This document shows, in pieces, positions 26,892 through 35,983 of a DNA stretch of 64,000 nt. The DNA lies in contig CAKSSR010000006.1 of the NCBI GenBank assembly GCA_934489735.1, positions 1 to 64,000 of the forward strand. Direction: 5' to 3'. The notes under the pieces are model-generated. The model saw only the letters and a program-made list of their open reading frames with translations, searched no databases and had not been told where the DNA came from. The translations under genes and the position numbers were made by a program. The stretch comes from an uncultured Eubacteriales bacterium. Its GTDB lineage: Bacteria; Bacillota; Clostridia; Oscillospirales; Acutalibacteraceae. How positions within the stretch are numbered: the stretch's first letter is position 1; each line of letters opens with the position of its first letter.

Positions 26892-27992
26892 CTATTTTAG
26901 CCTAACTGGAAGTATCAAATATAGAAGATTTTCTTTATCTTTTGGCATGATTTTTATAGGACTTATAGAACCGTTGAGTTCAATCTTCACTTCTTCTGAA
27001 TCGACATTCTTGAGTGCATCTAATAAATATTTGCTGTTGAATCCAATTTCTAATTCTTCTCCCTCTATGTGTGCATATAGCTCGTCTGTAGCTTTTCCTA
27101 TGTTCGTCATACATGATACCTTTATCTCGTCATCTGAGAATATGCATCGTAATGGGCATTTGGTTCTGTCAATTATTATTAATGCAACTCTCTCTACGCT
27201 TTCTATGAATGTCTTGCTGTTTACTATCAGTTCAGTTGATGCATTGGTGGGAATTGATGACTTGTAGTCCAAAAATTCTCCGTCTAGTAGTCTTGAGAAT
27301 ATTTGATATTCGTTTATCGATAATAATAAGTGCTTCTTGCCTACGTTTATTATTACTTCGACATCCTCTCCGTCTGGAATTAGCTTGATTATTTCATTCA
27401 ATGTCTTCTTAGGTACTACAAATTTCAGTTCTTCTTCATTTTCTATTTCTTCAGTCCTTACTGCTAGTCTGTATCCGTCTACTGAGACTATGTTTATTCT
27501 GTTTTTTTCTAGTTCAAATAGAGATCCTGCATGTATTAGATCTACATCTTCGTCTGAAATTGAAAAAATCGTTTGTTTTATCATGCTTTTTAGTAGGTGA
27601 CCTGGTAGTTTCGTTGTATTTGCGTCTTCTATCTGTGGTATCTCAGGAAAATCACTATGGTTGATGGTCATAATGGAAAAAATACTCTTCCCGCTTTTTA
27701 TTGTCATTACTTGACCATTGTCTACCTCGATCGTTACTTCTTCTTCAGGTAATCTTCTTACTATCTCTGAAAATATTTTTGCATTGATTACAGTACATCC
27801 TTGCCTTTCGATTGATGCAGGTATGTAAGTTTTTATTCCAAGCTCTAAATCATATCCACAGAGCTCTATTTTATCGTTTTTAGTTCTTATTAAAATGCCT
27901 TCTAATGCCGATATAGTGGACTTTGTAGCTACTGCTCGTTGAACATTGGAAACGTTTTCAACAATTTCAACAGTCTTGCATGAAAATTTCAT
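26892..27992 (-). CDS. dnaN: DNA polymerase III beta subunit (sliding clamp)
   Basis: 366 residues with the three repeated clamp domains. N-terminus MKFSCKTVEIVENVSNVQRAV; central VSVDGYRLAVRTEEI; C-terminal KAT-like NIGKATDEL...EIGFNSKYLLDALKN and the ending LYLILPVRLK, the usual P-V-R-L/M end. GGGAGGAATTTT precedes ATG 27992. It follows dnaA across the origin region, the standard dnaA-dnaN order, though the roughly 790-base gap is long and contains oriC. Confidence 0.96.
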   Translation of the reverse strand: MKFSCKTVEIVENVSNVQRAVATKSTISALEGILIRTKNDKIELCGYDLELGIKTYIPASIERQGCTVINAKIFSEIVRRLPEEEVTIEVDNGQVMTIKSGKSIFSIMTINHSDFPEIPQIEDANTTKLPGHLLKSMIKQTIFSISDEDVDLIHAGSLFELEKNRINIVSVDGYRLAVRTEEIENEEELKFVVPKKTLNEIIKLIPDGEDVEVIINVGKKHLLLSINEYQIFSRLLDGEFLDYKSSIPTNASTELIVNSKTFIESVERVALIIIDRTKCPLRCIFSDDEIKVSCMTNIGKATDELYAHIEGEELEIGFNSKYLLDALKNVDSEEVKIELNGSISPIKIMPKDKENLLYLILPVRLK

Positions 27993-28108
27993 GACTAAAA
28001 TTCCTCCCGTTTTGTAATAATTTGTAATAATTTATTTTTTTATAAAAAGCTCAATTAATGACTGTGCTATGAGATTTTTTAGCTGTTAGTCGTTCTTGAA
28101 TAAACGAG

Positions 28109-28707
28109 TTTTCAACAATTTTTTTCGTTTTTCAAGCGAAAATTTTAATTTTTTAAGTTTTTTCTCGCGCGCGCCAATGAAATAAAATAAATTTTCTAGT
28201 AGTAGTAGTAGTGTCTGTGGAAAAGTTGAAAGTACAAATAAATCGCAAAGGTATGCGTAAAAATGGGTCTAAATTTTCAACAATTGATTGTTGAAAGCTG
28301 TGGAGAAATTGTTGAGAAAAATCGCAAAATGCGAGTTATTAACAATTCTGTGGAAAACTCATTGTTGAAAGTTGAAAACTTGTTGAAAGTCGGATCGAGT
28401 AAAACCGACAACATATTTATTATTTTGTTATTACGTGAAACAAAATATATTTAATTTGTATTCTTTGACGAGAAGTTTATTCAAACTCAAAAAATCGCAA
28501 AAATCGCAATTTTGCAAAAGTGTTTTCAACATACCATTGTTGAAAGTTTTTTTGTGGAAAAGTCAATTTCAGTTGAAACTGATCAAATAAACTACGGTTG
28601 AAAACAGTGTGGAAAACTGGTTGAAAACTTTTTCAAATTTTTGATTTTTTGAGTTTTCAACAATCGTGTTGAAAACTGGCTGTTGAAAGTGGAAAACTTG
28701 TTGAAAA
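28109..28707. other. oriC: Chromosomal replication origin (oriC) with DnaA-box cluster
   Basis: The dnaA-dnaN gap is packed with nonamers TGTGGAAAA (28216, 28349, 28553, 28608) and TGTTGAAAA/TGTTGAAAG (28289, 28363, 28381, 28538, 28667, 28681, 28699). Opposite-strand copies TTTTCAACA occur at 28109, 28274, 28523 and 28654, and there are looser relatives. These match the DnaA-box plan TTATCCACA with T at the fourth position and often A for the second C. I see no canonical TTATCCACA. Together with the DnaA-trio run at 28197 and an AT-rich flank this marks the initiation site; bidirectional forks leave through dnaN-gyrA and through dnaA-rmuC. Confidence 0.88.
28178..28224 (-). other. Basal unwinding unit: DnaA box, DnaA-trios, AT-rich element
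   Basis: Read on the minus strand: TTTTCCACA (28224-28216), a 4-base spacer, five perfect CTA triplets (28211-28197), then an AT-rich stretch to about 28178. The strand opposite the CTA run is 3'-GAT-5' repeated, the DnaA-trio consensus on which DnaA forms its single-strand filament. The same order occurs at the B. subtilis unwinding site. A CGCGCGCGCC block (28166-28174 region) lies just beyond. Confidence 0.8.
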
Positions 28708-28784
28708 CTTTTGCCCCAACTTAAAGCATACTTGGAAAATTCTAATTTTTTCTCTAAGTATGCATATTTAAGCCATTTTTACGT

Positions 28785-30107
28785 CTATCTGTCCCTTATG
28801 TTTTTTATAATATCTTCAACCATTCCTTTGGTTTTTGAATTCTTATTCATATTCTTTTCAACTTGTTGCAATGCATATACTACAGTTGAATGATCTCTAC
28901 CTCCGAACTCTTCTCCTATAATTGTCATTGGAAGTTGAGTGATTTCTCTTACAACATATATCGCAATCTGGCGAGCATTTGATATAGATGCAGATCTTTT
29001 TGATGATCTAATATCAGCATTTGTGACTCCGAATGTTCTTCCAACCTCGTCAATTATCTTTTCGACAGTTAATGGAGGTGGTTGGTCGTTGTTTAATATA
29101 TCTGAAATAGCTATTTGAGCTGTACTTATTCCTAAATTTTCTCCACCTAGCAAGTAGTGAGCTTTCATTTTCTTAACAGCTCCCTCTAATTGGCGGATAT
29201 TTGTTTTTAATCTTGTAGCAATATATTCGCATACTTCATTAGATAGATTAATATTTAGTAAATCGGCTTTTCTTTTAACTATCGCTATTCTTGTTTCAAA
29301 ATCAGGTGGTTGAATGTCAGCAATAAGACCCCATTCAAATCTTGTTCTCAATCTGTCTTCGAGTGTTTGGATTTCTTTAGGCGGTCTATCTGAAGTAAGT
29401 ATTATTTGTTTTTTGGCTTCATAAAGCGTGTTAAAAGTATGGAAGAATTCTTCTTGTGTTGAATCCTTACCTGCTATAAACTGAATATCATCTACTAATA
29501 AAATATCTGTTTGCCTGTACTTTTGATGAAATTCATTTGTTGCATTTCTTCTTATTGCTTCTATTAATTCATTAGTAAAATCGTCGCCTTTTATGTAAAG
29601 AGTTCTTAATCCTGGCTTATTCTTTTTTATATCATTACAGATTGCATAAAGAAGGTGAGTTTTACCCAATCCCGAGTTCCCGTATATAAATAATGGGTTA
29701 TATGCACCTGCCGGATTAGTTGCGACTGCTAGAGATGCTGCATGAGCAAACTTGTTTGATGGTCCTATGATAAAAGAATCGAAAGTAAATTCAAACTCGC
29801 TATCGACTGTAGTCAAAATTTCGCTAAGGCTTGGAGTTCTTTCTAATTCTTTTTTTTCAGGAGTTACTAATTTGATATTGATACCTGTTCCGAAGATTTC
29901 ATTAAATGCTTCATTAAGTAGGTCAAGGTAACATCTGTTTATGGTTTGTCTATGAAATTCGTTAGGTACCATCAAAGTGGCATTACCATTTTCAAAGTCT
30001 AAGCTTATGGGTTCGATTCTACTGATCCAAGTTTTATATGCAACATCAGTTATGCGATTTTTACAAAATTCACATATAAGATCCCATGCTTCATTAAATG
30101 ATTCCAT
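28785..30107 (-). CDS. dnaA: Chromosomal replication initiator DnaA
   Basis: About 440 residues, starting MESFNEAWDLICEFCKNRIT at ATG 30107 with GGAGG 10 bases upstream; a TTG 18 bases earlier overlaps that site. Domain I (about 1-75) is followed by a very short linker. The AAA+ domain has Walker A GNSGLGKTHL and Walker B ILLVDDIQFIAGK; domain IV has the box-reading helix GGRDHSTVVYALQQVEKN. It binds the TTTTCCACA-type boxes of the adjacent origin. A box-like TGTTGAAAA (30249-30257) lies upstream of its promoter, which would fit autoregulation. Confidence 0.97.
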   Translation of the reverse strand: MESFNEAWDLICEFCKNRITDVAYKTWISRIEPISLDFENGNATLMVPNEFHRQTINRCYLDLLNEAFNEIFGTGINIKLVTPEKKELERTPSLSEILTTVDSEFEFTFDSFIIGPSNKFAHAASLAVATNPAGAYNPLFIYGNSGLGKTHLLYAICNDIKKNKPGLRTLYIKGDDFTNELIEAIRRNATNEFHQKYRQTDILLVDDIQFIAGKDSTQEEFFHTFNTLYEAKKQIILTSDRPPKEIQTLEDRLRTRFEWGLIADIQPPDFETRIAIVKRKADLLNINLSNEVCEYIATRLKTNIRQLEGAVKKMKAHYLLGGENLGISTAQIAISDILNNDQPPPLTVEKIIDEVGRTFGVTNADIRSSKRSASISNARQIAIYVVREITQLPMTIIGEEFGGRDHSTVVYALQQVEKNMNKNSKTKGMVEDIIKNIRDR

Positions 30108-30181
30108 GAATATTTTTACCTCCAAAATATATAAGATATGTGAAATCGTGCTTCACATTTACATAATTATGTATCAATAGC

Positions 30182-30210
30182 ATTATAACATATTGAAGTA
30201 TGTTTTTCAA
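30182..30210 (-). promoter_or_regulatory. dnaA promoter
   Basis: On the minus strand TTGAAA (30210-30205), a 17-bp spacer and TATAAT (30187-30182), about 75 bases before the dnaA start. The rest of the 30211-30529 gap is very AT-rich, with a single DnaA-box-like TGTTGAAAA at 30249 and no gene. Confidence 0.7.
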
Positions 30211-30529
30211 CCCTTTTTTGATTTTTTTTTAATTATTTTTTTTCAAGTGTTGAAAATTTTTTAAAGCAAATGGTCCAGAAAAAAAGAAAATAATTATTTT
30301 TTGTTTTATATTAGATAAAGATTTCAACAGAGAAAGTGAGAAAATTCAAAGGAAATGTTAATAATAATATAATACTTAAGGATGTTGCAATTAGGAATAA
30401 AATATGCTATTATCATGTATAAGGAACAAAATTTGACATCGTATGACTATATTTTAAATATATTTGAAAAGACACGTAGAATTTTGATTATAATTTTTAG
30501 TCAAAGTGATGTAAGAAGGAATTGAGACA

Positions 30530-31816
30530 TTGAACACTGGCATAATAATTTTAGTTTTAATAATAAGTTTATTAAACATAGGAATTCTTATTTACATATT
30601 ATTTAAGTCGAGAAAAAGTGATAGGAAGGAAGAATTTTTAAGTTTTCAACATTCTGTTGACATAATGTTAGAAACTATGAAAGGAAAGTTTGATTATCAA
30701 TCAGAATTATTGAAAGAAAAATTTGATAATTTAGATAAAAGGATGGATAATTTATCAAAGAACATAGATGATAAGCAAAATATTATTCAGAGGTCAATAG
30801 TTACTCACCTGGATCGAATTGAGAAAAGGGTGAGCAGTTCATCAATAGAGACGGAGCAGAAGTTAGAGAATATAAGAAATAACATAGAATTCAAATTGAA
30901 TTCCATAAGGGAAGACAATAATAAGAAACTTGAAGAGATGAGGAGAGTAGTTGATCACAAATTACAGGAGACGATTAACAGAAGGCTAACAGAGTCTTTC
31001 AAATCGGTTAATGATCGGTTGATGGACGTTTACAAAGGGCTAGGGGAGATGAAAAATTTAGCGAATGGAGTAGGAGATTTAAAGAAAGTTTTAAGCAACG
31101 TCAAGACAAGGGGAATATTAGGCGAGATTCAATTAGGAGCGATACTAGAAGAAATTTTATCATCGGAGCAATATGATAAGAATGTAATAACGAAGAAAGG
31201 GTCAAGGAACGTAGTTGAATATGCGGTCAAGATGCCAACGGAAAATGGTGATTATATATATCTTCCAATAGACTCAAAATTTCCAGGGGAGACTTATTCT
31301 AATTTAAGGGATGCATATGATGAAGGAAATGTTGAAAAGATAGACAGATGCAATAAAATTCTAATAGACACGATCAAGAGAGAAGCGAAGGACATCAAGG
31401 AGAAGTACATAGACGTCCCGAACACGACAGACTTTGCGATAATGTTCTTACCGTTTGAAGGTTTATATGCTGAAGTAATAAACAAAGGGCTCATAGAGAT
31501 TCTTCAGAAGAATTATAATGTAAATGTAGCGGGACCCAGCACGATGGCAGCGTTACTTAACAGTCTTCAAATGGGATTTAGAACATTTGCAATCCAAAAG
31601 AGGAGCAGTGAGGTATGGAATGTTTTAGGGGCAGTGAAGACTGAGTTTGACAAGTTTTCGGAAGTAATAACCAAGGCATTAGAAAAGTTAAATCAAGCCA
31701 GCGGAGAATTAGACAAGCTTGTTGGAGTAAGGACGAGGCAGATTCAGAAAAAATTAGTCAACGTAGCGAAAATTGATGACAAGGAATCAAGAATATTACT
31801 AGAGATTGATAAATAA
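30530..31816 (+). CDS. rmuC: RmuC family DNA recombination protein
   Basis: 428 residues, TTG start with AAGGA 9 bases upstream. One N-terminal transmembrane helix (about 4-22), a long coiled coil (about 35-170; KNIDDKQNIIQRSIVTHLDR and similar heptads), then the RmuC nuclease-like domain (about 180-400): GLGEMKNLANGVGDLKKVLSNVKTRGILGEIQLG and LPIDSKFPGETY, with GPSTMAALLNSLQMGF near its end. RmuC limits inversion at short repeats in E. coli; the fold is related to restriction endonucleases. Divergent from dnaA, so it is read away from the origin. Confidence 0.94.
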   Translation: MNTGIIILVLIISLLNIGILIYILFKSRKSDRKEEFLSFQHSVDIMLETMKGKFDYQSELLKEKFDNLDKRMDNLSKNIDDKQNIIQRSIVTHLDRIEKRVSSSSIETEQKLENIRNNIEFKLNSIREDNNKKLEEMRRVVDHKLQETINRRLTESFKSVNDRLMDVYKGLGEMKNLANGVGDLKKVLSNVKTRGILGEIQLGAILEEILSSEQYDKNVITKKGSRNVVEYAVKMPTENGDYIYLPIDSKFPGETYSNLRDAYDEGNVEKIDRCNKILIDTIKREAKDIKEKYIDVPNTTDFAIMFLPFEGLYAEVINKGLIEILQKNYNVNVAGPSTMAALLNSLQMGFRTFAIQKRSSEVWNVLGAVKTEFDKFSEVITKALEKLNQASGELDKLVGVRTRQIQKKLVNVAKIDDKESRILLEIDK

Positions 31817-31836
31817 TAGTATTTGGGATAATTAAT

Positions 31837-31864
31837 TTGACATATAATAATTATATGATATAAT
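31837..31864 (+). promoter_or_regulatory. Promoter of alr
   Basis: TTGACA (31837-31842), a 16-bp spacer and TATAAT (31859-31864), about 95 bases before the alr start codon. Confidence 0.6.
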
Positions 31865-31962
31865 TAAATTTGCGAATGAGCGTATCTGCAGAATAATTAA
31901 TCGAGAAGAGATTATTTAAAGCTACATAAGAATTTAGTAAAAGTACGGAGGAGTTATTAAGT

Positions 31963-33063
31963 ATGAATAGGTTATGGTCAGCAAGAATGCAAGTAAGCAC
32001 AGAGGATGTTATTCATAACATAAATGAGATAAAAAGATTTATTGGCGATGATGTAAATATAATGCCAGTGATAAAGGATAATGGCTATGGAACGATGATA
32101 AATGATAAGTTTGAGATATTTGATAAAACAAATATAAAAATAGTAGCAGTTGCTATAGTGGATGAAGGGGCGTATCTAAGGGAAAAAGGATATAAGGGAG
32201 AGATATTTGTATTAAATCAACCCACAGAGGATGAAATCCCTTCGATTGAGAAGTATAATCTTATTGTAGGAATTGGATCGATAGACTTTTTAAGCATTCT
32301 AGGGAAGCATAAGTCAAAGTTTAGGATTCATATGGAAATTGGTACGGGGATGGGAAGAACCGGTATAAAACCGAACAGGACTCAAGAATATATAGACGAG
32401 GCCTTGAAATATGACAATATAACGATAGACGGAGTGTATACTCATTTTTCATGCAGTGACTGTGACAGAGAATATACTAAGACTCAGATAGAATTATTTA
32501 ATAAATCTATAGAGATAGTCAAAAAGAACATACCAAATATAAGATATATTCATTGTTGCAATTCGGCGGGAATATTAGACTACCCAGAGGCACACTTCAA
32601 TTTAGTGAGACCAGGAATTATATTATACGGATATCTTCCGACAGAAGAACTAAAGAATAAGATTAATTTAAGACCATGCATAAAGCTAAAATCGAAGATT
32701 TCATTTATAAAGGAAGTGGATAAAGGGACAAGCATAAGTTATGGAAGGACTTTTATCACAGAGAGGAAATCAATTATAGCAACAGTACCATTAGGTTATG
32801 CAGATGGAATAAGAAGAAGTCTATCAAACAAGGGCTATGTTGTAATTAAAGGGGAAAAGGTACCGATAGTTGGAACAGTTTGTATGGACTGCTTTATGGT
32901 GGATGTCACAGACATAGGCGGGGCAGACGTTGGCGACGATGTATATATCTGGGATAATGACAAAGTCACAGTTGAAGATATAGCTAATATATATGGGACG
33001 ATAAATTATGAAGTTATATCGACAATTTCTAATAGAGTCATTAGAGAATTTACGGATATGTGA
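31963..33063 (+). CDS. alr: Alanine racemase
   Basis: 366 residues, fold-type III PLP enzyme. The PLP lysine lies in MPVIKDNGYGT (about 38), differing from the usual V-x-K-A-x-A-Y-G-H by D-N at the A-x positions. The TIM barrel shows HMEIGTGMGRTGI and HFSCSDCD...HCCNSAGIL...RPGIILYGY. The C-terminal domain has the catalytic Tyr in SYGRTF and PLGYADGIRR, with CMDCFMVDVTD. It supplies D-alanine for peptidoglycan. GGAGG lies before ATG 31963. The altered lysine motif is worth noting, but all core residues are kept. Confidence 0.92.
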   Translation: MNRLWSARMQVSTEDVIHNINEIKRFIGDDVNIMPVIKDNGYGTMINDKFEIFDKTNIKIVAVAIVDEGAYLREKGYKGEIFVLNQPTEDEIPSIEKYNLIVGIGSIDFLSILGKHKSKFRIHMEIGTGMGRTGIKPNRTQEYIDEALKYDNITIDGVYTHFSCSDCDREYTKTQIELFNKSIEIVKKNIPNIRYIHCCNSAGILDYPEAHFNLVRPGIILYGYLPTEELKNKINLRPCIKLKSKISFIKEVDKGTSISYGRTFITERKSIIATVPLGYADGIRRSLSNKGYVVIKGEKVPIVGTVCMDCFMVDVTDIGGADVGDDVYIWDNDKVTVEDIANIYGTINYEVISTISNRVIREFTDM

Positions 33064-33280
33064 AATTGGTTTTCTAAAAGTAATCAAGAAGCTGAGAAAA
33101 ACATCGCAAAATTTGAGTTAGCTGAAGAAAAATTATGTAATTGATTGAAAATAACAGAAGAAGATTAAGAATTTTTTGAATAAAAGAAGTCTTGATATGG
33201 TTAGTTGCACCTATATTTTACTATTCTGCAATTACTTCAGTGAAAATTCTCGAATTTTTCTAGTAAATTTATATAAAGAT

Positions 33281-33322
33281 AAGAGTTATCTCCAGATGTA
33301 TTAGAGATAGCTCTTAATTTTT
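33281..33322. terminator. Bidirectional terminator between alr and the SDR gene
   Basis: AAGAGTTATCTC (33281-33292) pairs with GAGATAGCTCTT (33304-33315), followed by AATTTTT on the plus strand and ATCTTTATAT on the minus strand. It can end both convergent units. The 33064-33280 stretch before it contains no supported gene. Confidence 0.75.
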
Positions 33323-34061
33323 ATATTAAAAATCCCCCATTAGGACTTATTACTTGTCCAGTTATGAAGCTTGATTTATTGGAAGCCATAAATAAACATA
33401 AGTTAGCCACATCAAAAGGGCTCCCTATGGTACCCAGAGGTGTACTTTCCTTTAAATTTTCCATAGTATTTTCATCAAGAATGTTATTCATGTTAGTATT
33501 GATTACCCCTGGAGCAATGCAATTGACTCTTATATTTGATGGCCCCAATTCTTTTGCTAATGCTTTCGTAAATCCTATTATAGCAGCTTTAGTTGTCGAG
33601 TAATGAACTTCCATAGATGCTCCACACATTCCCCATATGGATGATATATTTATTATATTGCCGGCATGTCTCTTTATCATATTCGGTACTATACTCTTGC
33701 AAGTGTTGACAGTACCCATGACATTAACGTTGATTATCCTATTCCATTCTTCAATTGAGGTGTCAGAGAACAATTTTTGATAAGATATGCCAGCATTGTT
33801 TATCAATACGTCTATTTTATCAAATTTTTCTATTATTTCGCTAGTCATTCTTGATACAGAGTCAAATTGAGACACATCAGCCTTGTATATGCTAGCCTCT
33901 CCGCCATTATTTATTATATCTTGTCTCAATTTTATGGCAGATTCCTGACTTTTATTATAATTTATAAAGACTCTATATCCATTTTGTGAAAATAGTATTG
34001 CACATGCCTTACCAATGCCTTGCGAAGCTCCAGTTATTAATATATTTTTACTTATTTTCAT
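33321..34061 (-). CDS. SDR-family oxidoreductase (FabG / EF-P 5-aminopentanone reductase-like)
   Basis: 246-residue classical short-chain dehydrogenase: cofactor motif TGASQGIG (about 10-17), NNAG (about 88), catalytic Ser in INISSIWG, and YSTTK (Tyr about 153, Lys 157). The stretch NISSIWGMCGAS...ALAKELGPSNIRVNCIAPGVI resembles the YmfI-like group annotated as elongation factor P 5-aminopentanone reductase more than FabG of fatty-acid synthesis, and no fab genes are adjacent. NADPH use is suggested by the short acidic-free loop after the glycine motif. Its start overlaps the ispD stop by 4 bases (ATGA), so it is coupled to ispD. Confidence 0.75.
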   Translation of the reverse strand: MKISKNILITGASQGIGKACAILFSQNGYRVFINYNKSQESAIKLRQDIINNGGEASIYKADVSQFDSVSRMTSEIIEKFDKIDVLINNAGISYQKLFSDTSIEEWNRIINVNVMGTVNTCKSIVPNMIKRHAGNIINISSIWGMCGASMEVHYSTTKAAIIGFTKALAKELGPSNIRVNCIAPGVINTNMNNILDENTMENLKESTPLGTIGSPFDVANLCLFMASNKSSFITGQVISPNGGFLI

Positions 34062-34768
34062 ATTATTTTCTTCAACCTTTTAATTAAGACGTTCTCGCAA
34101 GTGTATATGTCGTCGATTGTCGTTATCTTTATGTTTGAATAATTTCCAAGACACATATGAACCTTCACGTTATTACTTTCTAGCAATTGACAGTCGTCTG
34201 TATAAATTTTCCCCTCTTTTGTTGCCTTTGTCAAAGCTTGATTGTAGATTGTTCTCTCGAATACTTGAGGTGTCTGAGCGCACCATAAAGTCTCTCTTGC
34301 CGGGGTTTCACATATAAACTTGTTGTTGTTCACTTTTTTAATGGTATCCTTAACTGGTACTCCAACGCATGAAGCTTTATGCTCAAAAGCGTCACGGATT
34401 GATTGATCAATTGTTTTCTTTTCAATTAAAATTCTGGCTCCATCGTGAATCGCTATAAAAGATGTCTTATTATTTATCATTTTTAACCCGTTTTTTACTG
34501 ATTCTTGTCTACTTTCGCCTCCTGTAGTCAAAGTTATGTTCTTGCCTGTCAGTTTTTTAAAGCTTTTTATTAAATTATTGAACTTCATTGAGTCTGCTTG
34601 TTGAGAAACGATTATTATATTGTCTACAAGATCAGAATCGCAGAATGCTTTGATAGTATAATATATAGCAGGTTTTTCTAAGATGTTATAAAATATTTTA
34701 TTTTCGCCAAATCTCGTTGATTTGCCTGCACATAATATTATCGATGATACAATTTTATTATTTATCAT
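34058..34768 (-). CDS. ispD: 2-C-methyl-D-erythritol 4-phosphate cytidylyltransferase
   Basis: About 236 residues, starting at ATG 34768, with GAGGTGG about 10 bases upstream; GTG 34780 is inside that site. Nucleotidyltransferase motifs are complete: IILCAGKSTRFGENK, TTGGESRQESVKNGL, IAIHDGAR, ETLWCAQTPQVF, IYTDDCQLLE and SNIKITTIDD. IspD makes CDP-methylerythritol in the MEP isoprenoid pathway. The residue replacing the usual G at the start (C-A-G-K-S rather than A-A-G-x-G) is normal variation. The same fold also includes ribitol-phosphate cytidylyltransferases (TarI), a possible alternative. Lies between folE and the SDR gene in one operon. Confidence 0.85.
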   Translation of the reverse strand: MINNKIVSSIILCAGKSTRFGENKIFYNILEKPAIYYTIKAFCDSDLVDNIIIVSQQADSMKFNNLIKSFKKLTGKNITLTTGGESRQESVKNGLKMINNKTSFIAIHDGARILIEKKTIDQSIRDAFEHKASCVGVPVKDTIKKVNNNKFICETPARETLWCAQTPQVFERTIYNQALTKATKEGKIYTDDCQLLESNNVKVHMCLGNYSNIKITTIDDIYTCENVLIKRLKKII

Positions 34769-34781
34769 ATTTACTTCCACC

Positions 34782-35411
34782 TCAATTTTTTAAGTTAGAT
34801 AAAAATTCGTTCTTTTTGTCGTTGTCATTTAAAAATATGCCTTTGTAGCTCGTCGTGATTGTCCCTGATGATACATTTTGTATCCCTCTAGCTGTCACAC
34901 AGCTATGTTTTGCTTCAATATATACTGCAATATCATCACTTTTAGTTAAAATACTCATTATCTCAATGATGTCATTACATATTTTTTCTTGAAGCTGCAA
35001 TCTTTTGCAAACCATATCAACCAGTCTGACTATTTTAGAAAGACCTAATATACATTTGTTGGGAATGTATGCTACAGATACATGCATATCGTAAATAAGC
35101 GCTATATGATGCTCACATAAACTAAAGGCATCTATATTTTTTATGACTACCATGTTACTTGATTCTGCTTTTTTATTATCAAATTCAAAAGTTTTATTGA
35201 CAATATTAGCAATCTCTTTGTTACTTACATTCTGATAATAAGTGAGTTCGTGCATCATTTTAGAAAATCTTTCAGGCGTCTCATCGGGCAAGCTTATGTT
35301 TAGACATTTAAACAACTCTGTCGCTGCTTTTTTTGCCCCATCGATATCGATTTCTTTGTTATCCATTAAAATATCACGTCCCATCCATACGTTGTTCTTA
35401 TATTGTCTCAC
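34782..35411 (-). CDS. folE: GTP cyclohydrolase I
   Basis: About 209 residues. Zinc and active-site motifs are present: FSLCEHHIALIYDMHVSVAYIPNKCILGLSKI, then KRLQLQEKICNDI, then EAKHSCVTARGIQ, with C-E-H-H and H-S-C as metal ligands. It converts GTP to dihydroneopterin triphosphate for folate (or queuosine) synthesis; no other folate gene is adjacent. The ATG at about 35366 (MDNKEIDIDGAKKA) is a possible shorter start and matches the family better. Parts of its 5' region recur as a fossil at 35754-35910. First gene of the folE-ispD-SDR operon. Confidence 0.92.
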   Translation of the reverse strand: MRQYKNNVWMGRDILMDNKEIDIDGAKKAATELFKCLNISLPDETPERFSKMMHELTYYQNVSNKEIANIVNKTFEFDNKKAESSNMVVIKNIDAFSLCEHHIALIYDMHVSVAYIPNKCILGLSKIVRLVDMVCKRLQLQEKICNDIIEIMSILTKSDDIAVYIEAKHSCVTARGIQNVSSGTITTSYKGIFLNDNDKKNEFLSNLKN

Positions 35412-35493
35412 ATTTTATAAAAAAATACAATGTTTTAAATTAGACAAATATGAACTAGACATCGATAATTAAGTCTTTTTTGAATTTAATAAA

Positions 35494-35752
35494 AGATAAA
35501 ATTGTACTGGTTTGGCTTCTACTAGAAAAGATTAGGAACCAAACTGGTTTTTTTAAACTTAGTTTAGTTCCTGCTGACTATATGGTGACGAATATTAACG
35601 AGATGTATTAGACTTATCGAGATAGTATTGACTTTAAGTAAGGAAAAGTAACCGTATGGATTACAAAAAGAGGCAATTGGCAGGGAAATAAGAGGGGAGA
35701 TTTATAATAAATTAGAAGAGAGAGGAATATATCATACGTTTAAAGGAAAATA
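35494..35752 (+). repeat. About 250-bp direct repeat R1
   Basis: Begins with the hairpin ACTGGTTTGG...AGGAACCAAACTGGTTTTTTT and runs through GCTGACTATATGGTGACGAA and ATGGATTACAAAAAGAGGC to AGAAGAGAGAGGAATATAT. The second copy (36600-36860) agrees over nearly its whole length with scattered changes and small gaps. The plus-strand frame LQKEAIGREIRGEIYNKLEE hints at an old coding segment, now broken. Confidence 0.85.
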
Positions 35753-35753
35753 T

Positions 35754-35910
35754 TAAAAGTTTTATTGATAATATTAGCAATTTCTTTATCACTGATATTC
35801 TGATAATAAGTGAGTTCATGCATTATTTTATAAAAATACAATGTCTTGGATTAGAAAAATAAGAGCTGGACATCAATAATTAAGCCATTTTTTAAATTTA
35901 ATAAAAAATA
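35754..35910. pseudogene. Rearranged fossil copy of folE 5' region and its leader
   Basis: 35754-35832 matches an internal part of folE (35187-35265; shared GATAATAAGTGAGTTC). It is fused directly to 35833-35910, which matches the folE leader (35413-35497; shared ACATCxATAATTAAG). About 150 bases, including the folE start, are deleted at the junction. This shows that a folE-leader-R block was duplicated in tandem. Confidence 0.75.
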
Positions 35911-35983
35911 GTCAAAAACACTTGACGATATATATATATGCTATAATAAACAATGTAATAAAAATTAAAAGGAGTTGTTTAAA

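Noticed and set aside
28197..28212. (TAG)n run as a simple microsatellite
   Set aside because: Its position 4 bases from a DnaA box, on the strand and in the order expected, fits DnaA-trios better.
28263..28454. Small plus-strand frame inside the dnaA-dnaN gap
   Set aside because: It is made of overlapping DnaA boxes and has no ribosome site; the DNA is explained by oriC.
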